From contig CAUPIJ010000006.1 in NCBI GenBank assembly GCA_963511305.1, forward strand, positions 24,282 through 88,281: a DNA stretch of 64,000 bases. The letters are read 5' to 3'. The number at the start of each line of letters is the position of its first letter. Within the stretch, counting starts at the first letter, position 1. The translations under genes and the position numbers were made by a program. Under the pieces are notes generated by a model. That model did not search any database and was not told the DNA's origin. It worked only from the letters and a program-made list of their open reading frames with translations. This document shows positions 52,336 through 60,808 of the stretch, one piece after another. The DNA is from Propionimicrobium sp963511305 (lineage in GTDB: Bacteria; Actinomycetota; Actinomycetes; Propionibacteriales; Propionibacteriaceae).

Positions 52336-52617
52336 TTAGGCTTCTGAAACCCAGCTGATGTGCAGCACGGACAGTTTTGCACGCAGTGTTTTGGGGGCAG
52401 GAACCTCGCGGCAGCACTTTTTGATCATGCTCGATATGAGCGCTTCAACATCGAAGTAATCCATGCAGTTTTCGCAGCTCATCAGATGTTGCCGAACCTT
52501 GTCCGCCGATTCCTCGCTTAGTTCGCCGTGCAGGAAGGCATAAACGTTGTCGAGGGCTAGCGCGCATTCTGCAAGCTCATGCTGGTCGTAGTGACTCATA
52601 TTCTGCGGTTCAGTCAT
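52336..52617 (-). CDS. rshA: Zinc-type anti-sigma factor (RshA/RsrA)
   Basis: A 93-residue ZAS-family anti-sigma factor that holds SigH inactive until a thiol oxidant forms a disulfide and releases zinc. The switch motif is H44-x3-C48-x2-C51 in RQHLMSCENCMDYF; an additional CC pair lies downstream in MIKKCCREV. The N-terminal half has a conserved ALDNVYAFLHGELSEE helix. Its ATG directly follows the sigma-factor stop, as in mycothiol-system operons. Confidence 0.92.
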   Translation of the reverse strand: MTEPQNMSHYDQHELAECALALDNVYAFLHGELSEESADKVRQHLMSCENCMDYFDVEALISSMIKKCCREVPAPKTLRAKLSVLHISWVSEA

Positions 52618-53418
52618 TTACTTCGCCTCCCCGCTCTTGGTCTTTTCCGAACGCCCGATGCCCATCTGCGCGGCTCGGTCAGCCAGCAAGTCGCGCAGCT
52701 GCTTGCGGGCGCGGTTAAGACGCGACATCACAGTTCCGATCGGGGTGTCCATGATCTCCGCGATTTCTTTGTAGGCGAAGCCCTCGACGTCGGCTAGCAG
52801 GACTACCTCACGGAACTCGGGGGAAAGCGTGTCCAGGGCGTCTAAGATTTCCTGGTCGGGCATCCGCTCCAGAGCCTCAAGCTCAGCGGACGGCAACCCG
52901 TCCGAGGTGTGCGAAGCGGCTCTAGCGATCTGCCAGTCTTCGACGTTTTCGGCGTCGCTGATCTGTGGACGCCGCTTAGCCTTTCGGTAAGTATTGATGT
53001 AAGAGTTGGTCAGGATCCGGTACAACCAGGCGCGCAGATTCGTGCCGGGCTTGAACTGATGGAACGAGGCGTATGCCTTCGCGTAGGTGTCCTGAACCAC
53101 GTCTTCGGCGTCTGCGGGGTTTCGGGTCATCCGAAGCGCGGCAGCATAAAGCTGATCCAGATAACCGAGAGCATCGCGTTCGAACCTTTCGCGGCGCTCG
53201 TCCTCGGTTTCGTTTTCTAGGAAGTCCTGTTGCGTTGTCGGCTCTTCGTCAAGAGTCGAATCTGTAGTAGAAGTGACCATCACATCTGAGACTAGCGGTT
53301 TCAGAGGAACATCGTCCATGAAATGCTCGTACAGTCCGCCAGTCGGAAGCTGTTTACGGCTTTCGCGCGCACCGGAGCGTGAACTCGGTTCCTGGTCGAT
53401 CGCACTAGCTAACTTCAT
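52618..53418 (-). CDS. sigH: ECF sigma factor SigH/SigR with N-terminal extension
   Basis: Thiol-stress sigma factor. Region 2 is visible as YAAALRMTRNPADAEDVVQDTYAKAYASFHQF and TNLRAWLYRILTNSYINTYRKAKRRP; region 4 as LDALDTLSPEFREVVLLADV, GFAYKEIAEIMDTPIGTVMSRLNRARKQL. From the ATG at 53418 the protein is 266 residues, with an N-terminal extension of about 60 residues before the sigma core. Internal ATGs at 53319 and 53280 could give shorter forms. Streptomyces SigR has a similar long unstable form made from its own-dependent promoter. A SigR-type promoter abuts this start. rshA follows without a gap. Confidence 0.92.
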   Translation of the reverse strand: MKLASAIDQEPSSRSGARESRKQLPTGGLYEHFMDDVPLKPLVSDVMVTSTTDSTLDEEPTTQQDFLENETEDERRERFERDALGYLDQLYAAALRMTRNPADAEDVVQDTYAKAYASFHQFKPGTNLRAWLYRILTNSYINTYRKAKRRPQISDAENVEDWQIARAASHTSDGLPSAELEALERMPDQEILDALDTLSPEFREVVLLADVEGFAYKEIAEIMDTPIGTVMSRLNRARKQLRDLLADRAAQMGIGRSEKTKSGEAK

Positions 53419-53427
53419 ATCTATTAA

Positions 53428-53452
53428 AACGCTTGGGCGGTGTCTTTATTCC
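53428..53452 (-). promoter_or_regulatory. SigR/SigH-type promoter upstream of sigH
   Basis: On the minus strand GGAAT at 53452-53448, a 17-bp spacer and GTT at 53430-53428 match the GGAAT-N17/18-GTT promoters read by SigR and SigH. Transcription would begin around 53420, almost at the upstream start codon of sigH, suggesting a nearly leaderless transcript for the long form and positive autoregulation. Confidence 0.65.
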
Positions 53453-53525
53453 AAAGCTGAACTTAGGTTTTAATTAATCAGTGCTCCCCGGTTCCGTGCT
53501 TGGCAAACCTGGTAGAAATATAGGT

Positions 53526-54062
53526 ATGGCACTGCTTAGATTTTTTGGACGCGCACTGTTTTCGTCGTACTTCGTCGCTGACGGCGTTGGAATGATCACA
53601 AACCCTCAGGATGGGGCCGAGCGTATTGAAGGAACGGTTGAAAAGGTTGTTCCGGTAGCGCAGCGGCTACTTCCCGAAGGCGCATCGGACGCTCTTCCGG
53701 AGGAACCCAAAACCTGGTCTCGTATCTTCGGCGGCATGCAGATCGCCGGTGGAGCTCTCTACACACTAGGGCTGGGACGTCGACTGGGCGCGCTGCTGCT
53801 TGCCCTTTCGGCCCTGCCGAAGGCCTTTAACGCTCGAAACGAAGAGGGCAGCTCGCTGGTTCCGCTTTCTTTGCTTGGTGCCGCTATCGTCGCGACCAAG
53901 GATACGCACGGCAAACCGTCGCTTTCTTGGAAAGCCAATCAGGCTCGTAAGGAGGCCGGCAAAGCCGTCGATCGCAATACCGACAAGATGAGCCGCAAGG
54001 CTAAGAAGGCCGCCAAGAAGGCAGAGAAGAAGCTCAACAAGGCCCGTAAGTCTTTTAAGTAA
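53526..54062 (+). CDS. DoxX family membrane protein with basic C-terminal tail
   Basis: A 178-residue DoxX-type membrane protein. Family features are LLRFFGRALFSSYFVADGVG, FGGMQIAGGALYTLG and the loop SALPKAFNARNE; about four transmembrane helices are predicted in the first 125 residues. The last 45 residues are a Lys/Ala-rich polycationic tail (MSRKAKKAAKKAEKKLNKAR), which is not part of the usual DoxX domain and could bind membranes or nucleic acid. ATG at 53526 fits the family start. Divergent from sigH, so it may belong to the thiol-stress regulon, though no second SigR promoter is evident. Confidence 0.83.
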   Translation: MALLRFFGRALFSSYFVADGVGMITNPQDGAERIEGTVEKVVPVAQRLLPEGASDALPEEPKTWSRIFGGMQIAGGALYTLGLGRRLGALLLALSALPKAFNARNEEGSSLVPLSLLGAAIVATKDTHGKPSLSWKANQARKEAGKAVDRNTDKMSRKAKKAAKKAEKKLNKARKSFK

Positions 54063-54080
54063 ACACCGGAAGATCATTTA

Positions 54081-55352
54081 GTGGTTGATATTTGGTTCGC
54101 GCCAGTTGCTAGCGTGCCGATTGAAGCTGCCTGCGCAATTCCCGGTTCAAAGTCTGAGTCCAATCGAGCTCTAGTGCTCGCCGCGCTGGGAAATGGCCCC
54201 AGCAAGTTAACCGGTGTTCTGAAAGCCAGGGACACCGAGTTGATGATTTCCGGTCTGCGGAAGCTGGGCGTCGAGATAACGCTGGAAGGCGATAGCGCAC
54301 TGGTTGATCCGCCTCGGGAGTTTGAGGCTGCGGATATTGATTGCGGCCTGGCGGGCACGGTGGCCAGATTCCTACCGCCGCTGGCCGCGCTTGGAACAGG
54401 CGAGAGCAGCTTCTATGGAGACCCGAAGATGAGCGAGAGGCCCATCTCTCCCCTACTCGACGGTCTCAAGCAGCTGGGCGCGGTCTGTACGGCGGATTCA
54501 GTGCCGTTCTCGATCTCAGCCCCTAACGGGTTGTCCGGAAGAGAAGTCACGATCGACTCGTCAGGCTCTAGCCAGTTCGTTTCCGGGTTGCTGCTGAGTG
54601 CCGCAAGGTTTCCGAACGGCATAGTGCTGCATCACGAGGGTGATTCGGTGCCATCTCTGCCGCACATCGAGATGACTATGTCGATGTTGCGGCAGCGAGG
54701 TATTGGCGTCTCTTACGCTGACCTGACTTGGACGGTTGAGCCGGGAGAAATCTCTGCTCTGGATCAACGCATAGAGCCGGATCTGTCGAACGCTGCCGCC
54801 TTTCTGATCGCTGGCGTGATAACGGGCGGCAAGGTCACGGTTCCCGGTTGGCCCGCAGAAACCACCCAGCCGGGCGATCTGATTCGCGACGTCTTCGAAA
54901 AGCTGGGCTCGAGCAGCGAGCTCGGCCCCGACGGCCTTAGCGCATGGACAGAAGGCGAGATCGTCGGTTGCGATCTAGACATGCACGCTGCCAGCGAACT
55001 GACGCCCGCGGTAGCTGCTCTCGCCGTTTTTGCTAATGGCGTCACCCGCATCACTGGCGTTGGACATATCCGCGGCCACGAGACGAATCGTATCGAGGCG
55101 ATCGTAAAGGAGCTGCGTGCGCTCGGGGTCAACGCCGAAGAGCTTGCGGACGGCCTGGCCATAGAGGGTGTCGGCGCTTCCGGCAAGATCTCTCCGACAA
55201 GGCCATTCGACACTTATGCTGATCATCGCATGGTTCACCTGGGCGCGCTGCTGGCTCTCAAGTGCGAGGAGCTGAAGGTTTCTGATCCGCAGGCCGCAGC
55301 CAAGACCATGCCGGACTTCGTTCAGCGCTGGGAAGCCATGGTGAGCGCTTAA
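54081..55352 (+). CDS. aroA: 5-enolpyruvylshikimate-3-phosphate synthase
   Basis: Sixth step of the shikimate pathway, joining PEP to shikimate-3-phosphate. The 423-residue protein has the substrate-binding AIPGSKSESNRALVLAALG, LAGTVARFLPPLAALG, GDPKMSERPISPLLDGL and the C-terminal TRPFDTYADHRMVH. The loop before FLPPL contains a Gly-Thr but is not informative on inhibitor resistance. GTG start 18 bp after the DoxX gene. It overlaps rsgA by one base (TAATG). Confidence 0.95.
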   Translation: MVDIWFAPVASVPIEAACAIPGSKSESNRALVLAALGNGPSKLTGVLKARDTELMISGLRKLGVEITLEGDSALVDPPREFEAADIDCGLAGTVARFLPPLAALGTGESSFYGDPKMSERPISPLLDGLKQLGAVCTADSVPFSISAPNGLSGREVTIDSSGSSQFVSGLLLSAARFPNGIVLHHEGDSVPSLPHIEMTMSMLRQRGIGVSYADLTWTVEPGEISALDQRIEPDLSNAAAFLIAGVITGGKVTVPGWPAETTQPGDLIRDVFEKLGSSSELGPDGLSAWTEGEIVGCDLDMHAASELTPAVAALAVFANGVTRITGVGHIRGHETNRIEAIVKELRALGVNAEELADGLAIEGVGASGKISPTRPFDTYADHRMVHLGALLALKCEELKVSDPQAAAKTMPDFVQRWEAMVSA

Positions 55353-56374
55353 TGGCTCGCAGATTCGCCGGTCGAGACATTCGTGACTTGGACGTTGATG
55401 ATTTCAACTTCGGCAGGCCGCAGAAACGAAGCAGGCCCAGAACAAAGAACCGTCCTGACTATTCCGACGCAGAGATTGGCCGCGTGATCGCGATCGACAG
55501 GGGCCGCTATCAGTGCGTGATGGAGGATTCTGGAAATCTCGTCACGGCCACCAAGGCCAGGCAGCTTGGCCGCAAGGGCGTCATCATTGGCGACCGCGCT
55601 CGGGTGGTCGGCGACACCTCCGGCCAGGAGGGAACGCTGGCTAGAATCGTCGAGATAGTGGAGCGCGAGACCATTCTTCGCAGAACCGCAGACGACGATA
55701 GCCCACTCGAGCGACCTATCGTCGCGAACGCTGATCAGCTGCTGATAGTTACGGCCCTGGCTGATCCGCCGCCGCGCGAGGGCATGATTGACCGCATCCT
55801 GGTCTCCGCTTATGACGCGGGAATCAAGCCAATCTTGTGCCTAACCAAGTCCGATCTGGCCAGCCCGCAACAGCTGATCGATACCTATGCCCTACTGGAG
55901 ATTGATGTTTTCGTCACCAGCCCAGCTGAAGATATCGACGATCTTGTTGATGCCTTGACTGGGCATGTCACGGTTTTCGTCGGGCATTCTGGGGTAGGCA
56001 AGTCGACCCTGATCAACCGCCTGGTGCCTGACGCCCAGCGCGAGACCGGGCACGTCAACGAGACCACAGGCCGGGGCCGCCACACCTCCACATCAGCAGA
56101 GGCGCTAGAGCTTCCGACTGGTGGCTGGGTGATCGACACCCCTGGCGTGCGGAGTTTCGGACTGTCGCATGTCACGCCGGATTCGGTGCTGGCGGCCTTT
56201 AGTGGTTTGAGTGAATACCTCGAGCATTGCCCGCGGGGATGCACGCATACCGCCGCCGAGCCCGAGTGCGGCCTAGACGAGGCGCTACGAAATGATGAAC
56301 TCGTCGAAGGCAGATTGACTTCATTACGCAGGATCCTCGAGGCGTTGCAGGCAAATCTCACTCCGGGCAGCTAG
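55352..56374 (+). CDS. rsgA: Ribosome small-subunit GTPase RsgA
   Basis: Late 30S assembly GTPase with circular permutation of G motifs. Order of motifs: OB-fold region (RYQCVMEDSGNLVTATKARQ), G4-type LTKSDLA, the SPAED segment, G1 VFVGHSGVGKSTLINRL, switch TTGRGRHTS, G3-type DTPGVRSFGL, and a C-terminal zinc knuckle with EHCPRGCTHTAAEPEC. The 340-residue length fits. It is coupled to aroA, and hisN starts 9 bp after it, so the three form an operon as in mycobacteria. Confidence 0.95.
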   Translation: MARRFAGRDIRDLDVDDFNFGRPQKRSRPRTKNRPDYSDAEIGRVIAIDRGRYQCVMEDSGNLVTATKARQLGRKGVIIGDRARVVGDTSGQEGTLARIVEIVERETILRRTADDDSPLERPIVANADQLLIVTALADPPPREGMIDRILVSAYDAGIKPILCLTKSDLASPQQLIDTYALLEIDVFVTSPAEDIDDLVDALTGHVTVFVGHSGVGKSTLINRLVPDAQRETGHVNETTGRGRHTSTSAEALELPTGGWVIDTPGVRSFGLSHVTPDSVLAAFSGLSEYLEHCPRGCTHTAAEPECGLDEALRNDELVEGRLTSLRRILEALQANLTPGS

Positions 56375-56383
56375 CCTAGAAAC

Positions 56384-57172
56384 GTGGCTGACTACACAGA
56401 AGATATTCGTCTGGCGCATCTGCTTGCTGATAGCGCCGACGCGATTACCGAAGAACGTTTCCGCGCTCAGGATCTCAAGGTCGATACTAAGCCCGATCAC
56501 TCCGAGGTTACGGACGCTGATCGTAGCGTCGAGGAGACCGTGCGCTCGATGCTGGCCAGCACGCGTCCTCGGGACGCTGTACATGGCGAAGAGTTCGAGG
56601 ACACCGGTTACGGTCCTCGCCGATGGATAATCGACCCAATCGACGGCACGGCTAATTTCGTTCGCGGCGTACCCGTCTGGGCGACCCTGATCGGCCTCGA
56701 GATTGAGGGCGAGATCAAGGTCGGGCTGGTTTCGGCGCCGATGCTTGGAAAGCGTTGGTGGGCGGCCGAGGGCTTCGGCGCGTGGACTGGCAAGTCGCTG
56801 TTGAAGGCGACGCAAATGCACGTTTCGGGCATAGCCAGCCTATCGGACGCGTTCGTTTCGTACTCGTCGCTGCACGGCTGGATCTCGTCAGGACGCGGTC
56901 AAGGTTTCGTTGACGTCTTGCGCGACGCCGGACGCACCCGGGCCTTCGGTGATTTTTGGAGCTACATGCTGGTGGCCGAAGGCGTGGTAGACATCGCTTG
57001 CGAACCGGAGCTATCGCTTCACGACATGGCTGCGCTGGACGTTATCGTCCGGGAGGCCGGCGGCAGGTTCACTAGCATCGACGGCGAGGACGGTCCACAC
57101 GGGCCAGGAGCGCTGGCCACGAACGGGATGCTTCACCGCGAGATGCTAGACCGCCTTCGCCCGGCTAATTAA
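56384..57172 (+). CDS. hisN: Histidinol-phosphatase, inositol-monophosphatase type
   Basis: Removes phosphate from L-histidinol phosphate in histidine synthesis. The 262-residue protein of the FIG superfamily has the metal-binding EEF in HGEEFEDTG, the DPIDGTANFVRGVPVWATLI motif and the second signature EPELSLHDMAALDVIVREAGG. It resembles actinobacterial HisN more than inositol monophosphatases, and follows aroA-rsgA as in many relatives. GTG start at 56384. Its end overlaps the serA end by 8 bp tail to tail. Substrate specificity is a family-based inference. Confidence 0.85.
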   Translation: MADYTEDIRLAHLLADSADAITEERFRAQDLKVDTKPDHSEVTDADRSVEETVRSMLASTRPRDAVHGEEFEDTGYGPRRWIIDPIDGTANFVRGVPVWATLIGLEIEGEIKVGLVSAPMLGKRWWAAEGFGAWTGKSLLKATQMHVSGIASLSDAFVSYSSLHGWISSGRGQGFVDVLRDAGRTRAFGDFWSYMLVAEGVVDIACEPELSLHDMAALDVIVREAGGRFTSIDGEDGPHGPGALATNGMLHREMLDRLRPAN

Positions 57173-58358
57173 GAACCCTAACCCTAATGGTGTGAGGCAC
57201 CTTTTCCAGCTCGGCGGCAAGACCTGGGGTGCTAGAAGTGACGTCCATGATCGCGAAGCCGGTGTCGCCTACCGTGGACAGCGCCTGGTAGGCGATGTTG
57301 GCGTTGTGGTTGCTCAGGATGGTGTTCAGGGTGCCCATGACGCCGGGGACATTCTCGTGAATGTGGATGATCCGGTGGCCCTGCAGCGGCTGCACTTGAA
57401 CCTGAGGCATGTTGACGCTCATCGCTGTGCTGCCGTTGGTCACGTAGTCGATCAACTTTCCAGAAACATAACGGCCGATATCCGACTGCGCCTCGCGGGT
57501 CGAGCCACCCACGTGCGGCGTTAGGATTACGTTCGGCATGCCCTGCAGCGGGTTTTCGAATGGATCGCCGGTGGTCTTCGGCTCCTCGTGGTAGACGTCG
57601 ATCGCAGCGCCAGCGATGTGGCCGGAGCGCAGATTTTCAGCGAGTGCAACCTCGTCAACCACGAAACCACGAGACAAGTTCAGGAACAGCGAACGCTCGG
57701 GCATCATTGCGAACTCCCTGGCTCCGAAAATGTCCCGGTTCTCGTAGCGGCCGTCGACGTGCAGCGAAACCGTCTCGCTGGTGGACAGCAGCTCTTCCAA
57801 GCTCTCGCAACGATGAGCATTGCCCAGTGCAAGCTTGTCAGCGATGTCATAGAACTGAACCTTCATGCCGAACGCCTCGGCCAGGATAGAAAGCTGGGAG
57901 CCGATGTTTCCGTAACCGACGATGCCGAGGGTGCGGCCGCGAACCTCGTGGCTGCCATCAGCAGATTTCTTCCAGATGCCCTGGTGCATCTGCTGGCTCT
58001 TATCAAAAAGCCGGCGAGCCATCACCACGATCTCACCCATCGCGAGCTCGACCACAGACCTGGTGTTCGAGTAAGGCGCGTTGAAGCAGACGATTCCGCG
58101 CTTCGCGGCAGCATCCAACGCAATCTGGTTGGTGCCGATACTGAAGGCGCCGATCGCGACGAGGTGATCGGGCATCTGCTCAACAACCTCTTCGGTCAGA
58201 TGCGTCCTAGATCGAACACCGACCACGTTAACGTCCTGCAGGGCTTCAATCAGCTCCTCGCCCTCCAGGGCTCCAGGGCGGGAGTCAACTTCAAAACCGG
58301 CCTTTTCGAATGCTTCGATGGCGGTTTTATCGATGTTCTCTAAGAGTAATGCCTTCAT
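57165..58358 (-). CDS. serA: D-3-phosphoglycerate dehydrogenase
   Basis: First step of serine synthesis from 3-phosphoglycerate. The 397-residue protein has the NAD fold (LGIVGYGNIGSQLSILAEAFG), substrate loop NAPYSNTRSVVELAMGEI, the catalytic histidine context VILTPHVGGSTREAQ and a C-terminal ACT domain (IIHIHENVPGVMGTLNTILS) that usually mediates serine inhibition. The length and single ACT domain correspond to the E. coli type rather than the long mycobacterial form with an intervening domain. ThrH elsewhere in the window could supply the phosphoserine phosphatase step. Confidence 0.95.
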   Translation of the reverse strand: MKALLLENIDKTAIEAFEKAGFEVDSRPGALEGEELIEALQDVNVVGVRSRTHLTEEVVEQMPDHLVAIGAFSIGTNQIALDAAAKRGIVCFNAPYSNTRSVVELAMGEIVVMARRLFDKSQQMHQGIWKKSADGSHEVRGRTLGIVGYGNIGSQLSILAEAFGMKVQFYDIADKLALGNAHRCESLEELLSTSETVSLHVDGRYENRDIFGAREFAMMPERSLFLNLSRGFVVDEVALAENLRSGHIAGAAIDVYHEEPKTTGDPFENPLQGMPNVILTPHVGGSTREAQSDIGRYVSGKLIDYVTNGSTAMSVNMPQVQVQPLQGHRIIHIHENVPGVMGTLNTILSNHNANIAYQALSTVGDTGFAIMDVTSSTPGLAAELEKVPHTIRVRVLN

Positions 58359-58391
58359 ATTTAGTGATTGTAGTGCGAAATAGTCGTTACC

Positions 58392-59171
58392 CTAATCCAC
58401 TCTCAATCGTGGAATAGCCGCCAGCAGTTTCCTGGTGTAGTCGTGTTCGGGTTCGTAGAGAACCTTCGAGGTTGGGCCGGCTTCGACGATTTTCCCCGAA
58501 TGCATCACAATCACCCTATTGCACAGATATCTGACCACGGACAGATCGTGGCTGACGAAGAGAAGGGTCAAGTTTTCTTCGTCCGCGATCCGGTTTAGCA
58601 GGTTCAACACCTGGGCACGCACCGAAACGTCCAAGGCGGAGACCGCCTCATCTGCGATCAACACTTCAGGGCGCGAGGCAAGCGCGCGAGCGATCGCGAT
58701 CCGTTGCCGTTGACCACCGCTGAATTCGTGTGGATATTTATTCGCGTCCGCCGGGTCTAGCTCGACTTGTTGCAGAACCTCCGCGCACCTGGATTCGGGG
58801 TCTTTTGGCAGCCCAGGTCGGCCCTTCAACCACGGCGATCTCAGCGCTTCGGTAACTATTCTCCCAACCTTCATTCTGGGGTCAAGAGAGCTGCGTGGGT
58901 CTTGGAAGACGACCTGAACGCGGGAGCGCAGCGGGCCCAGCTCACGCTCCATCTTGCCCGTGATCTTGTGGCCGTTGAAATAAACCTCACCGGAAGTGGG
59001 CCTGCTCAGACCGGCAAGCATCCTAGTCAGGGTCGATTTACCCGAGCCCGATTCGCCGACGATACCAACACGCTCGCCCGCTTGGATCTCAATACTCACA
59101 TCATCGACCGCGGTGACCTCGGTTTTTCCGCGTCGGTATATTTTCATCAAGTTCTTTGCGCTGTAAATCAC
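58392..59171 (-). CDS. Oligopeptide/dipeptide ABC importer ATPase (DppF-like)
   Basis: ATP-binding subunit of the DppF type. Walker A GESGSGKSTLTRML, Q-loop VFQDPRSSLDPRMKV, ABC signature FSGGQRQRIAIARALA and Walker B VLIADEAVSALDVSVRAQ are complete. The 259-residue protein is shorter than DppF with its C-terminal peptide-binding extension, yet it ends with the oligopeptide-type LYEPEHDYTRKLLAAIPR. Its start overlaps the DppD-like gene by 4 bp; last gene of the importer operon. Confidence 0.93.
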   Translation of the reverse strand: MIYSAKNLMKIYRRGKTEVTAVDDVSIEIQAGERVGIVGESGSGKSTLTRMLAGLSRPTSGEVYFNGHKITGKMERELGPLRSRVQVVFQDPRSSLDPRMKVGRIVTEALRSPWLKGRPGLPKDPESRCAEVLQQVELDPADANKYPHEFSGGQRQRIAIARALASRPEVLIADEAVSALDVSVRAQVLNLLNRIADEENLTLLFVSHDLSVVRYLCNRVIVMHSGKIVEAGPTSKVLYEPEHDYTRKLLAAIPRLRVD

Positions 59172-59992
59172 GTTGCGCTCCAGAAATCGTCCAAGACTCG
59201 TAGCGGTTCGCCAGGAACCGCCGAGGCGATATCAGCGGTCGACAGCAATCCGCGGGTGTAAGGGTGTCGGGGTTCATTGAGAATCTTCTGGCGCCGACCG
59301 CTCTCAACTATTTCGCCGTTGTACATCACCATCAGGTAGTCGCAGATCTGCGAAACCACGGCAAGGTCGTGGCTGATAAAAAGGCAAGCAGCGGTCGCCT
59401 TGGCCAGCTCGCCGTCCAACAGTTTCAGAACCCTATCTTGGACGGTAACATCGAGGGCGGTCGTCGGCTCGTCGCAGATTAGCAGCGAAGGAGCATTGAT
59501 GAGCGCCATTGCGATCAACACCCGTTGGCGTTGGCCTCCCGAAAGCTGATGCGGATAGCTAGCTGCGATCCTCTCGGGATCGGCCAGCCCAACCTGGTCT
59601 AGCATTTCGCAGACCCGCTCAGACGAGTTCCCCTTACGCTCGGAGTGCAGGAGCATCGCCTCCGCCACCTGCCTGCCGACCTTCATCGTCGGGTCTAACG
59701 CGGTCATCGGCTCCTGGAAGATCATGCCAATCTGGCTTCCGCGGATCTTAGACATCTGGGCGTCATCAAGGTCGCTCAGATCCTGCCCGTCGAGGGTGAT
59801 CTTGCCTTCGACTTTGGCATTCGGCGGCAGCAGATGCATCAGCGCGAGGGCGGTAACCGATTTGCCAGAACCTGATTCGCCGATCAGCCCTACTCGTTGA
59901 CCTGGACGTATTTCTAGGTCGATGCCTCGCACGGCCTGGTTGCCCTTGAAGCTGACCCTTAGGTTTCTGACCTCTAAAAGATTCTTGGCCAT
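59168..59992 (-). CDS. Oligopeptide/dipeptide ABC importer ATPase (DppD-like)
   Basis: Second ATP-binding subunit. Walker A GESGSGKSVTALALM, Q-loop IFQEPMTALDPTMKVG, signature LSGGQRQRVLIAMALI and Walker B LLICDEPTTALDVTVQDR are intact. The C-terminal EPRHPYTRGLLSTAD segment is typical of the peptide/nickel family. The 274-residue length is close to short members. 3 bp from the permease upstream and overlapping the second ATPase. Confidence 0.93.
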   Translation of the reverse strand: MAKNLLEVRNLRVSFKGNQAVRGIDLEIRPGQRVGLIGESGSGKSVTALALMHLLPPNAKVEGKITLDGQDLSDLDDAQMSKIRGSQIGMIFQEPMTALDPTMKVGRQVAEAMLLHSERKGNSSERVCEMLDQVGLADPERIAASYPHQLSGGQRQRVLIAMALINAPSLLICDEPTTALDVTVQDRVLKLLDGELAKATAACLFISHDLAVVSQICDYLMVMYNGEIVESGRRQKILNEPRHPYTRGLLSTADIASAVPGEPLRVLDDFWSAT

Positions 59993-59995
59993 GCT

Positions 59996-60808
59996 CTAGT
60001 CCTTTTGCCTTAGGCGGGGGTCCAGCAGCTCTCTAAGGCCGTCGCCCAACAGATTAAATCCCAGAACGGTCAGCGCAATAAATATCCCAGGCCACAGTGC
60101 CTGGTTTGGCTGCACCAGAATGGATTTCTGTGACTCGTAGAGCATCAGCCCCCAGGTGGGATTGTCTGGGGTCGCGCCTAGCCCGAGATAGCTGAGCGCG
60201 GCCTCGGCGAGGATGGCAAGCGCGAAGCTAACGGACGCCTGCACCAAAACAGTTGGAGCGACGTTCGGCAGGACGTGAGTGAAGAACGAGACGTATCGCG
60301 GGGTGCCGCATGCTCGGGCAGCAACCATGTAATCCTGGTTCAGCACTTGAAGCGTGGCCGCTCGGGCGACCCTGGCGAATGCCGGGATGGAAGCGACACC
60401 GATCGCCACCATGGCCGTCCAGGTGGAGCCAGATCCCCTGACCGCGGCAAGCAGGATCGCGAGCAGCAACGCGGGGAATGCATACATGATGTCTGCCACA
60501 CGGATTATCAGCCGTTCGGCCAAGCCGCCCCGCATTGCGGCGACAATCCCGAACGGCACGCCGATCACCGCCCCGATTGCTACCGAGACCATTCCGACAA
60601 GCAGGCAAACGCCCGCACCGGACAGGATGCGGGAAAAAATGTCTCGCCCGAAACCGTCCGTCCCGAAAAAATGTTTGGCGCTAGGTGGCTGCAGGAGGTT
60701 GGCAGAAACCTGAGTCGGGTCATATGGCATCCAGAAGAAAGAGAAGATACCGAGAAGAATCACTATGCCGACTAGCACAAAGCCCGCGACCAGATTTATG
60801 CGCTTCAT
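59996..60808 (-). CDS. Oligopeptide/dipeptide ABC importer permease (DppC-like)
   Basis: Inner-membrane permease of 270 residues with six helices. The N-terminal signature DPTQVSANLLQPPSAKHFFGTDGFGRDIFSR is split below the length limit here: it begins DPTQVSANLLQPPSA and ends FFGTDGFGRDIFSR, typical of DppC/OppC. The EAA loop reads RAATLQVLNQDYMVAARACG, and LLGDGLRELLDPRL is at the C-terminus. Overlaps the DppB-like gene by 4 bp. Confidence 0.93.
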   Translation of the reverse strand: MKRINLVAGFVLVGIVILLGIFSFFWMPYDPTQVSANLLQPPSAKHFFGTDGFGRDIFSRILSGAGVCLLVGMVSVAIGAVIGVPFGIVAAMRGGLAERLIIRVADIMYAFPALLLAILLAAVRGSGSTWTAMVAIGVASIPAFARVARAATLQVLNQDYMVAARACGTPRYVSFFTHVLPNVAPTVLVQASVSFALAILAEAALSYLGLGATPDNPTWGLMLYESQKSILVQPNQALWPGIFIALTVLGFNLLGDGLRELLDPRLRQKD

